Assembly: GCF_937949835.1 (NCBI RefSeq) | Contig: NZ_CALEDC010000105.1 | Span: 1-5,112, forward strand | DNA length: 5,112 nt | Source: an uncultured Campylobacter sp. | GTDB lineage: Bacteria > Campylobacterota > Campylobacteria > Campylobacterales > Campylobacteraceae | Direction: 5' to 3' | Shown: positions 1 to 5,112 of the stretch, in pieces | Position numbering within the stretch: position 1 is the first letter of the stretch | Layout: the number at the start of each line of letters is the position of its first letter | The notes under the pieces: generated by a model | What the model saw: only the letters and a program-made list of their open reading frames with translations | The model's database searches: none | What the model was told of the DNA's origin: nothing | Program-made: the position numbers and the translations under genes

Positions 1-177
1 GTTCAGCTTTTCTGCCAAGAGATGGCTGAGGCGATAAACGAAGGCAAGGCGCTTCGCGATCAAGATGCGAGCGAGGATGTCGAGCAGAGCGAAGCCGTCA
101 GCGACGAGGAGAAAGAGGAAGTCGTAGCCGAGGCGATGAGCGAAGAGGATTTTGACGTAAGCGAGGACGAAGAGTAA
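1..177 (+). CDS. rpsB: 30S ribosomal protein S2, C-terminal part (5' end outside window)
   Basis: Frame 1 is open from the first base to TAA at 175-177, giving 58 residues. The segment begins [16 protein letters not shown], which resembles the last helix of bacterial S2, a protein of the small ribosomal subunit that helps hold S1. After about residue 21 the sequence becomes a very acidic tail: 19 of the last 37 residues are Asp or Glu. This tail lies beyond the usual conserved end of S2 and is probably disordered. Position directly before tsf is the classic rpsB-tsf pair and supports the call. The TAA stop shares its last base with the tsf ATG, so the two are likely translationally coupled. 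Identity rests on a short segment plus gene order, but both agree. Confidence 0.93.
   Translation, partial: VQLFCQEMAEAINEGKALRDQDASEDVEQSEAVSDEEKEEVVAEAMSEEDFDVSEDEE
163..167 (+). promoter_or_regulatory. Ribosome binding site for tsf inside rpsB
   Basis: GAGGA lies 9 bases before the tsf ATG and within the codons of the acidic S2 tail. It supports the ATG at 177 as the start and means that translating ribosomes on rpsB pass directly over the tsf initiation region. Confidence 0.6.
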
Positions 178-1241
178 TGGAAATCAGCGCGCAAATGGTA
201 AAAGAGCTCCGCGAAAGCACCGGAGCGGGGATGATGGACTGCAAAAAGGCTTTGGTTGAAACAGACGGCGATATGGATAAGGCTGTCGATCTGCTTCGCG
301 AGAAGGGTCTCGGAAAGGCTGCTAAAAAAGCCGACCGCCTAGCTAGCGAGGGCCTAGTGAGCGTCGAAGTGGGCGCGGATCACAAGATCGCCACCATAAG
401 CGAGATAAATTCCGAAACCGACTTCGTAGCTAAAAATCAAAATTTTATAAATTTAGTTAAAAATACTACTCTACATATCCAAAGCAAGGGCATTAGCAGC
501 ATTGATGAGCTAAATTCCAGCATCATCGACGGCGTTAAATTTGATGAGCATCTAAAAAGCCAGATCGCCACGATCGGAGAAAATTTGGTCGTTAGAAGAT
601 TTGAGACGATTAAGGCAGGCGTAAACGGCGTGGTAAACGGTTATCTGCACTCAAACGGTCGAGTAGGCGTCATTATCGCAGCAGCTTGCGACAGCGAGCG
701 GACTGCGGAGGGTGCGAAGGAGCTTATAAAAAATCTCTGCATGCACGCAGCTGCGATGAAACCGCAGGTCATCAGCCATAAAGAGCTTGACCCAGATTTT
801 ATCGAAAAAGAATTCTTAGCTCTTAAAGGCGAGTTTGAGAAGGAAAACGAGGAGTTTGTGCGCTTAGGTAAGCCCCTTCATAAGATCCCGCAGTTCGGCT
901 CGCGCGCGCATCTAAGCGATGAAATTTTAGCCAAAGAGATTGAAATTTTAAAAGACGAGCTTCGCAAGCAAAATAAACCTGAAAAAATTTGGGATAAAAT
1001 TTTGCCGGGTCAGATTGATCGCTTCATCGCCGATAATACCCAAATCGATCAGCGTCTCACGCTGCTAGGGCAATTTTACGTAATGGACGATAAAAAAACC
1101 GTCGAGCAGGTTATCGAGGAAGAAGCTAAAAAACTAGGCGGCAAGATCGAGATCGTAAAATACGTCCGCTTCGAAGTGGGCGAAGGCCTAGAGAAAAAGA
1201 GCGAAGACCTCGCAGCCGAAGTAGCGGCTCAAATCGGCTAA
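177..1241 (+). CDS. tsf: Translation elongation factor Ts (EF-Ts)
   Basis: The 354-residue product is the nucleotide exchange factor that releases GDP from EF-Tu in the cytoplasm. The N-terminal UBA-like domain (about residues 1-50) carries the hallmark LREsTGAGMMDCKKAL. The EF-Tu-contacting motif TDFVAKN is at 81-87, and further conserved pieces are GYLHSNGRVGVI (155-166), HAAAMKP (190-196) and VRFEVGEGLEKK (330-341). It is longer than the roughly 283 residues of E. coli EF-Ts; a charged segment at about 205-275 accounts for much of this, and a long EF-Ts is normal in Campylobacter and Helicobacter. The ATG at 177 overlaps the rpsB stop (TAATG), and GAGGA at 163-167 inside the rpsB tail is a well-spaced ribosome binding site. 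It is co-transcribed with rpsB. Confidence 0.98.
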   Translation: MEISAQMVKELRESTGAGMMDCKKALVETDGDMDKAVDLLREKGLGKAAKKADRLASEGLVSVEVGADHKIATISEINSETDFVAKNQNFINLVKNTTLHIQSKGISSIDELNSSIIDGVKFDEHLKSQIATIGENLVVRRFETIKAGVNGVVNGYLHSNGRVGVIIAAACDSERTAEGAKELIKNLCMHAAAMKPQVISHKELDPDFIEKEFLALKGEFEKENEEFVRLGKPLHKIPQFGSRAHLSDEILAKEIEILKDELRKQNKPEKIWDKILPGQIDRFIADNTQIDQRLTLLGQFYVMDDKKTVEQVIEEEAKKLGGKIEIVKYVRFEVGEGLEKKSEDLAAEVAAQIG

Positions 1242-1243
1242 AT

Positions 1244-1885
1244 ATGGAACTTCTAAAGGGCGTAAATCTTACTCACGCGTATGATTATACGCTCTTTGAA
1301 AATGTAAGTTTAAGCGTCCAAGAGAGCGAGAGTATCGCTATTTTGGGCATTAGCGGCTGCGGCAAATCGACCCTGCTTCATATTTTATGCACGCTTTTAA
1401 AACCGAACTCGGGCGAAGTGATCTACGACGGGCGCAGTATTTACGAACTAAGCTCCGATGAGAGACTTAAAATTCGCCGCAACGACTTCGGCATAATATT
1501 TCAATCTCACTACCTTTTTAAGGGCTTTTCCTCTGGCGAAAATATCGAACTCGCTGCTAAACTTACGAATAATGCGATAGATGATGAAATTTTAAAAAAG
1601 CTTCAGATCGAACATACTTTAAAGCAAGGCGTGGGCGAGCTTAGCGGCGGACAGCAGCAGCGCGTGAGCATCGCTCGCATACTTTGCAAAAAGCCGCGCA
1701 TAATCTTTGCCGACGAGCCGACTGGAAATTTAGACAAGGATACCGCAAACGAGGTCATGAGCGTGATCTTTGATTATGTAAAATCCAGCCGTGGTGCGCT
1801 CGTGCTCGTGACCCACGATGAGAATTTAGCGCAAAAATGCTGCAAAGTTTATCGCCTAAATAACCGAAATTTAGCGCAAATATAA
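1244..1885 (+). CDS. ABC transporter ATP-binding protein, LolD/MacB/FtsE-like family
   Basis: This 213-residue protein is a complete single ABC ATPase domain. Walker A is GISGCGKST (35-43), the Q-loop is IIFQSHYLF (Q87), the signature is LSGGQQQR (133-140), Walker B is [13 protein letters not shown] (D157, E158), and the switch His is H191 in LVTHD. The ADEPTGNLD segment and the length are typical of the group that includes LolD, MacB and FtsE. The stretch STLLHIL...[16 protein letters not shown] looks closest to LolD, the lipoprotein-release ATPase at the inner membrane. That substrate is inferred only. No permease gene is adjacent, so the partner must be encoded elsewhere. The ATG follows the tsf stop after two bases, with no strong ribosome binding site, suggesting coupling to tsf. 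It occupies the place of the ABC gene Cj1180c in C. jejuni. Confidence 0.93.
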   Translation: MELLKGVNLTHAYDYTLFENVSLSVQESESIAILGISGCGKSTLLHILCTLLKPNSGEVIYDGRSIYELSSDERLKIRRNDFGIIFQSHYLFKGFSSGENIELAAKLTNNAIDDEILKKLQIEHTLKQGVGELSGGQQQRVSIARILCKKPRIIFADEPTGNLDKDTANEVMSVIFDYVKSSRGALVLVTHDENLAQKCCKVYRLNNRNLAQI

Positions 1886-1908
1886 GCAATTAATAACCAA
1901 AAATATCT

Positions 1909-1914
1909 TACAAT
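1909..1914 (+). promoter_or_regulatory. Possible -10 element of an internal promoter
   Basis: TACAAT in the 57-bp gap matches the sigma-70 -10 consensus TATAAT at five of six positions. Campylobacter promoters usually lack a clear -35, and none is visible here; the upstream DNA is AT-rich. Transcription would begin near 1921, giving a leader of about 20 bases before the ATG at 1943. This is the only gap in the window large enough for a separate promoter. The evidence is sequence likeness alone. Confidence 0.35.
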
Positions 1915-1932
1915 AGCCCAAATTCTTTCTAA

Positions 1933-1936
1933 AAGG
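1933..1936 (+). promoter_or_regulatory. Ribosome binding site of the acidic-protein gene
   Basis: AAGG, within AAAAGG, sits 6 bases before the ATG at 1943. It supports this start over any internal one and shows that the gene can initiate independently of the ABC gene upstream. Confidence 0.55.
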
Positions 1937-1942
1937 TCATAA

Positions 1943-2218
1943 ATGAAAATTCTACTTGACAATCACAATGAGCAGGTTGCAAGTGTCGTAAATATTTGCT
2001 GCGAGCGCATCGGTGCGGATCTGGTAGCATATAGTGCAGACGAGAGTGAATATGATTTGACGATAAAAAATTATGAAGATGGCGATGATATTTCAAAATT
2101 TGATCTTAATAAAACGCTGTTTCTGACGCCTAAGAATGTTTCGGCGCCAGGAGCGCGATATACCCTTACCAAGCCTTTTTCGCCGCTTGAGCTCATCACG
2201 TTTATCAGCGAGTTTTCG
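1943..2218 (+). other. Degenerate receiver-like (pseudo-receiver) domain of the acidic protein
   Basis: Residues 1-92 follow the receiver pattern. A first strand KILL leads to NHNE where active receivers have D-D-x-E (here N7, H8). YDLTIKN matches the third strand YDLILLD, with N43 in place of the phospho-accepting Asp. LFLT supplies the conserved Thr (T62), and LTKPFSPLELITFI the conserved Lys-Pro-Phe (K77-F79). The acidic pocket is lost while Thr and Lys remain, so phosphorylation is not expected. The domain is shorter than a usual receiver of about 120 residues. The assignment is by eye. Confidence 0.5.
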
Positions 2219-4015
2219 GTTCAAAATATGAGCGTGCAGGCGAAAGAAAAAATGGCGAAAGAATTTGCCGATGCAAGCTCTGTGATGAAAGAGATCGATG
2301 CGATTGATCAGGCGAATTCCGCTTCGGGCAGTAATTTTGAAGAGCTTGTGGATAGCTTTTATGACTCCGGCAAGGATATACCGCTTTCACAGTTGGCAAA
2401 CGATATAGCGCCCGAGATTGCAGATGATGTGCCGCTTTCGCAGTTGGTAGGCGATATGCCGCGCACGGACGAGATCGCAGATGATATTCCGCTCTCGCAG
2501 CTTGTAGATGAAGCGGCTATTGCGGACACCATCGCCGATGATACGCCGCTTAACGCCGTCGCAGAAAAGATTGCGGATAATATCGCAGATGATATGCCTC
2601 TAAACTTAGCTGCTAGCGATATCCCTGAGGATGTACCACTAAATAGTATCGGCGCAAGCGAGTCTGCCGAAAGTAATAACACACCTCAGGGCGAAATTTC
2701 GCTCGCAAAGGATGACGCTCCGATAGCTCTAGCGGCGCTAGATGATGAAAATCCTAAGAATTTCAAAACAAATAAATCGCAGACAGAAGATGAAATTCCC
2801 GCCACACGGGCAAGCGAAACTTTACCGCTTGCACATCAAGACGAGCTGCAAAGAGCCGGCGGCTCTAATGAAACTGCTGTTGAAAAAATGGCAGACGCTG
2901 CGCCTAATCTAGAGGAAACGAAAGACTCTGCGGATGTTACTATTAAACAGCATGAATCAGATGGCTCATTTGCCTATAAAACAGATAAAAAAAATTCTGC
3001 CTCGCAAGTAGTGCAAGATGCAGCCGGCGTGTCTGTTAATAGTGGATTTGATATGGATTTTTCCAGGCTTTTCGATAGCGCCGGCATGCCCGTGGAGGAG
3101 TTTGGCGGATATGATAATTTTGCCGCGGCTGCGTTTGCTTCCGATGAAAAAGAGGATAAAAGATCTGCGCATGATAAAAATACAGCGGCTACGGATTTTC
3201 AAAAAACGCAAATTTCGTCTCAATACGAGGTCGCTTCAGATACGCCGATTGCGTTAGCGGGTGCGGGCGATATACCTCGTGAAAATCTTTATAACGCCGT
3301 TCCGTTTCAAAGTATGGAATTTACCGGCGGACTTGCACAGAATGCGTCTATGCCTGCTCATAATGAAGCAGGGGATTCAATTGGCGCAAATTTCGCAGCT
3401 TCTACAAATTCTAGCAATATCGGGACTATAAATTCTACTCCTGCGCCGAATTTTTCGGAGCTAAATTTACCGCACATATTAGATACCTCAGATTTACCGA
3501 AGCAAAGCGAGCAATCTGACAGCGTTGCTGGCGGATTTGCGGACGGATTTTTGCGCGCTATGGAGGGCGATTTTGCAAACTCGTTTGCCGCAAGCTCCGC
3601 AGATAGCGAGCAATTTAAATCCGGCAAGCCCGCAAAGAGCGCCGCGCAGCAGATAAAATTTAATGCTTCAAAGCCTTCGGAGCGCACAGAATTTAAAGCG
3701 TATAAATTCGGTGCGTCCGAGCAGGCAAATGAGATAAAATTTGGCACGCAATCTGCGCCGAATGAGCTTGCCGCTTCGGCTGCGGCGGAGTTTGCCAGCC
3801 TTATGGCAAGCGAGTTAGAGCCTAGCGCCAAAAGCGAGCCGCTGCGTAACGAGCACGGTAAAAAACCGAGCGCTGAGGAGCTGAAAACCAAGTTGCGTGA
3901 TGATCTAGAAGCGGGCATCGCAAACACGATCGAGAAATTTGCGGGCAGTAAGGACGCTAAGGACGCGCTGAAGGACTTTAAGATCAATATCGACATATCG
4001 TTTGGAGATAGATAG
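1943..4015 (+). CDS. Large acidic, low-complexity protein of unknown function (positional homologue of Cj1178c)
   Basis: Function is not recognised. Gene order places it where C. jejuni has a gene annotated as a highly acidic protein. Three parts are visible in its 690 residues. Residues 1-92 look folded and resemble a degenerate receiver domain (KILLDNHNE, YDLTIKN, LFLT, then LTKPFSPLEL). Residues about 93-640 are rich in Ala, Ser, Asp, Glu and Asn and are probably disordered; they include six D-D-x-P-L copies at 144-237 and a more basic Phe/Lys patch at 566-602. Residues 640-690 form a charged, probably helical segment ending in the beta-like LKDFKINIDISFGDR. No signal peptide or membrane segment is seen, so it is likely cytoplasmic. 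The only cysteines are C19 and C20. Its stop TAG shares a base with the gmk GTG. The reading frame is intact, with no sign of decay. Confidence 0.88.
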   Translation: MKILLDNHNEQVASVVNICCERIGADLVAYSADESEYDLTIKNYEDGDDISKFDLNKTLFLTPKNVSAPGARYTLTKPFSPLELITFISEFSVQNMSVQAKEKMAKEFADASSVMKEIDAIDQANSASGSNFEELVDSFYDSGKDIPLSQLANDIAPEIADDVPLSQLVGDMPRTDEIADDIPLSQLVDEAAIADTIADDTPLNAVAEKIADNIADDMPLNLAASDIPEDVPLNSIGASESAESNNTPQGEISLAKDDAPIALAALDDENPKNFKTNKSQTEDEIPATRASETLPLAHQDELQRAGGSNETAVEKMADAAPNLEETKDSADVTIKQHESDGSFAYKTDKKNSASQVVQDAAGVSVNSGFDMDFSRLFDSAGMPVEEFGGYDNFAAAAFASDEKEDKRSAHDKNTAATDFQKTQISSQYEVASDTPIALAGAGDIPRENLYNAVPFQSMEFTGGLAQNASMPAHNEAGDSIGANFAASTNSSNIGTINSTPAPNFSELNLPHILDTSDLPKQSEQSDSVAGGFADGFLRAMEGDFANSFAASSADSEQFKSGKPAKSAAQQIKFNASKPSERTEFKAYKFGASEQANEIKFGTQSAPNELAASAAAEFASLMASELEPSAKSEPLRNEHGKKPSAEELKTKLRDDLEAGIANTIEKFAGSKDAKDALKDFKINIDISFGDR
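2372..2653 (+). repeat. In-gene tandem repeat encoding a D-D-x-P-L-S-Q-L motif
   Basis: Six copies occur in residues 144-237 of the acidic protein: KDIPLSQLA, DDVPLSQLV, DDIPLSQLV, DDTPLNAVA, DDMPLNLAA and EDVPLNSIG. The prolines are at 147, 164, 183, 202, 219 and 232, a spacing of 17, 19, 19, 17 and 13 residues. Copies 2 to 5 are preceded by I-A or E-I-A. Conservation fades from the first three copies to the last three. Neighbouring copies differ at several synonymous codon positions (ctt/ctc, ttg/ctt, att/atc), so the array is not a recent DNA duplication. Weaker relatives occur later, such as DDAPIALA (257-264) and SDTPIALA (432-439). Confidence 0.85.
4004..4007 (+). promoter_or_regulatory. 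Ribosome binding site fixing the GTG start of gmk
   Basis: GGAG lies 7 bases before GTG at 4015-4017, inside the last codons of the acidic-protein gene. It supports initiation at this GTG, which also gives the expected Gmk N-terminus with the P-loop at residue 10. Confidence 0.65.
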
Positions 4016-4629
4016 TGAAAGGCAAAATTTTGCTCGTTTCCGGTCCAAGCGGTAGCGGCAAAAGCACGCTCATAAAGCGTCTTATCGCAGAATTTGGCGA
4101 GCAGATATACTTCTCGATCTCCTCTACGACGCGCGAAATGCGTGCAGGTGAAGCGGACGGCGTGAATTATCATTTCATAAGCGAGAGCGAGTTTCGCGCA
4201 GGCATCGAGCGCGGAGAGTTTTTAGAGTGGGCATTGGTCCACGGCAAATACTACGGTACTTCGCTAAAAGCCGCTACGAGCGAGCTTGAGCGGGGTAAGA
4301 TCGTGATTTTTGACATCGATGTGCAAGGATATGAGATCGTGCGTAGCAAAGTGCCTAAAAGCGAGCTTACTAGCGTATTTATTACTACGCCGAGCTTGTC
4401 GGAGCTTAGAGATAGGTTGCGCGCTCGCGGCGATAATGATCCTGCCGATATTGCTTTACGTCTGCAAAATGCGCAAGAGGAGATGGAGCGCCTAGGCGAG
4501 TATGATTATTTCATAATAAACGACCGCCTGGAAGCGGCGTATGAAAATTTAAGATCAATCTACAAAACTATCAAACTAGAAACGGCGAGCCGCGACATAG
4601 GCAAGCTAATCGAAATTTGGAAAATTTAA
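4015..4629 (+). CDS. gmk: Guanylate kinase
   Basis: Guanylate kinase transfers phosphate from ATP to GMP (or dGMP) to make GDP in the cytoplasm, an essential step in guanine nucleotide supply. The 204 residues match the usual family length. The P-loop GPSGSGKST is at 10-18. The GMP-binding region shows [20 protein letters not shown] (34-53) with R40 and Y52, then GEFLEWA (67-73) and GKYYGTS (77-83). FDIDVQG (99-105) carries the conserved acidic residues, and the Arg-rich [12 protein letters not shown] (131-142) is the lid. The GTG start overlaps the upstream TAG by one base (TAGTG), pointing to translational coupling with the acidic-protein gene. No in-frame ATG near the start would retain the P-loop. 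All key residues look intact. Confidence 0.98.
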   Translation: MKGKILLVSGPSGSGKSTLIKRLIAEFGEQIYFSISSTTREMRAGEADGVNYHFISESEFRAGIERGEFLEWALVHGKYYGTSLKAATSELERGKIVIFDIDVQGYEIVRSKVPKSELTSVFITTPSLSELRDRLRARGDNDPADIALRLQNAQEEMERLGEYDYFIINDRLEAAYENLRSIYKTIKLETASRDIGKLIEIWKI

Positions 4630-4634
4630 AGGAG
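4628..4634 (+). promoter_or_regulatory. Strong ribosome binding site of tatA
   Basis: AAAGGAG is the best Shine-Dalgarno match in the window, 5 bases before the tatA ATG and overlapping the gmk TAA. It would permit high expression of TatA from the shared transcript, in line with TatA being needed in excess over the other Tat subunits. Confidence 0.75.
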
Positions 4635-4639
4635 AAAAA

Positions 4640-4852
4640 ATGGGCGTAAGCGTTCAACAATTGCTAATTATCTTAGCGATCATCGTGTTACTTTTCGGAG
4701 CTAAAAAGATCCCTGAGCTCGCAAAGGGCGTGGGCAAGGGCATAAAGACTTTCAAAAAAGAGATGGAAGAGGACGACGAACCGCAAAAGGTCGAGAAAAA
4801 GATGGAGCAAGAGGTTAAAGACGCCGAAATCAGCGATACTAAAAAGGCGTAA
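4640..4852 (+). CDS. tatA: Twin-arginine translocase subunit TatA
   Basis: TatA forms the oligomeric part of the Tat translocase, which moves folded proteins with twin-arginine signals across the inner membrane. The 70-residue product has the typical form: a short N-terminal membrane helix (about residues 5-19) with the polar Gln near its start (Q6/Q7), the hinge [12 protein letters not shown] (17-28), an amphipathic helix to about residue 42 with F38, then a charged, disordered tail. The FG pair is F19-G20. TatB and TatC are not in the window, and in Campylobacter the tat genes are scattered. A strong ribosome binding site, AAAGGAG at 4628-4634, overlaps the gmk stop and lies 5 bases from the ATG. 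Confidence 0.96.
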   Translation: MGVSVQQLLIILAIIVLLFGAKKIPELAKGVGKGIKTFKKEMEEDDEPQKVEKKMEQEVKDAEISDTKKA

Positions 4853-4856
4853 AGGA
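4842..4856 (+). promoter_or_regulatory. Candidate ribosome binding sites for the TTG start of argS
   Basis: Two matches precede TTG at 4858. AAAAGG (4842-4847) lies inside the tatA 3' end at a spacing of 10 bases. AAAGGA (4851-4856) is a better match but leaves only one base before TTG, which is too close for normal use. The start is therefore probably weak, or depends on ribosomes ending at tatA. Confidence 0.4.
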
Positions 4857-4857
4857 T

Positions 4858-5112
4858 TTGAAAAATTTAGTCTTAAATGAAATTTTTAAAATTTTATCTC
4901 GCGAAGTCGTTTTAGAAAAACCCAAAGATAAAAGTTTGGCTCATTACGCCTCGCCCGAGGCTTTCGCGCTGGCTAAGGAGCTGCGAAAGGCGCCAAAGCT
5001 CATCGCCGAGGAGCTTGCGGCTAAATTTAAAGATAGCGAAATTCTAAGCGCCACGGCGGTTAACGGCTATCTAAATTTTCACCTAAAGCCCGCCGTATTG
5101 GGTGCGCTTGCT
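4858..5112 (+). CDS. argS: Arginyl-tRNA synthetase, N-terminal part (3' end outside window)
   Basis: The frame is open from TTG at 4858 to the window end (85 codons). The product attaches arginine to tRNA-Arg in the cytoplasm. Visible motifs are LEKPKDKSLAHYASP (19-33), EAFALAKELRKAP (34-46), IAEELAAKF (49-57) and AVNGYLNF (67-74). These fit the N-terminal tRNA-recognition domain of class I ArgRS, where a D-x-x-x-x-H/DY-x-T-N-x-A/NG-F/YLNF pattern is usual; the catalytic domain lies beyond the window. There is no in-frame ATG, and an in-frame stop at 4840-4842 limits upstream starts, so TTG at 4858 is the best start. The next in-frame TTG (4936) would cut off the conserved LEKPKDK segment. 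It follows tatA after 5 bases, as in C. jejuni. Confidence 0.93.
   Translation, partial: MKNLVLNEIFKILSREVVLEKPKDKSLAHYASPEAFALAKELRKAPKLIAEELAAKFKDSEILSATAVNGYLNFHLKPAVLGALA

Noticed and set aside
1886..1942. Intrinsic terminator, or fliR remnant, after the ABC gene
   Set aside because: No GC-rich hairpin followed by a T run can be drawn, and no translated piece of the 57 bases resembles a FliR membrane segment.
2372..2653. CRISPR array or other DNA repeat
   Set aside because: Spacing is uneven, copies diverge, and all lengths keep the reading frame. The repeat is a protein motif inside a gene.
2359..2682. Antisense frame over the D-D-x-P-L repeat, itself looking repetitive
   Set aside because: Its repeats (SGISSA-like) are just the reverse complement of the GCA-GAT-GAT codons of the sense repeat. 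No ribosome binding site or independent conservation signal is visible.
3018..3257. Alternative + strand frame within the acidic gene (79 codons)
   Set aside because: It lies wholly inside a longer supported frame, has no ribosome binding site and an unlikely Leu/Arg-rich composition.
3358..4173. Long antisense open frame (271 codons) opposite the 3' part of the acidic gene and the start of gmk
   Set aside because: It crosses the junction of two well-supported + strand genes, its product is an Ala/Ser-rich mirror of their codon bias, it has no recognisable motif, and it spans the gmk P-loop coding region.
4310..4495. Alternative + strand frame inside gmk (61 codons)
   Set aside because: It overlaps the conserved Gmk core in another frame and has no features of its own.
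4877..4879. ATG as an alternative argS start
   Set aside because: It is out of frame with the conserved ArgS N-terminus and its frame closes after about a dozen codons.

Overview
The window is a single, tightly packed block of genes, all on the + strand. The gene order (end of rpsB, tsf, an ABC-type ATPase, a large acidic protein, gmk, tatA, start of argS) matches the order I recall from Campylobacter jejuni, read there as Cj1182c to Cj1175c. Protein details such as the long EF-Ts and the ArgS N-terminus also fit Campylobacterota. Base composition looks mid-40s % GC by eye (not counted), higher than C. jejuni.

Layout: 1-177 is the 3' end of rpsB with a strongly acidic tail. 177-1241 is tsf, overlapping rpsB by one base. 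1244-1885 is a LolD-like ABC ATPase. 1886-1942 is the only intergenic gap of any size (57 bp), with a possible promoter and a good ribosome binding site. 1943-4015 is a 690-residue, low-complexity acidic protein. 4015-4629 is gmk, with a GTG start overlapping the previous stop by one base. 4640-4852 is tatA. 4858-5112 is the start of argS, with a probable TTG start, cut by the window end. No stretch over 300 bases lacks a gene, and I saw no RNA gene, mobile element, CRISPR array or clear terminator.

Most genes are core housekeeping: translation (S2, EF-Ts, ArgRS), guanine nucleotide supply (Gmk), protein export (TatA), and probably lipoprotein or envelope transport (the ABC ATPase). Two things stand out. 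First, the flagellar export gene fliR, which in C. jejuni lies between the ABC ATPase and the acidic protein, is missing. This fits an aflagellate Campylobacter, and with the GC level C. gracilis is my best guess (inference). Second, the acidic protein has an N-terminal domain that looks like a degenerate response-regulator receiver, followed by a tandem array of a D-D-x-P-L-S-Q-L motif in a disordered region. It survives although its flagellar neighbour is gone, so its role is probably not flagellar. At the DNA level the hexamer AAATTT is strikingly over-represented in all three codon phases.
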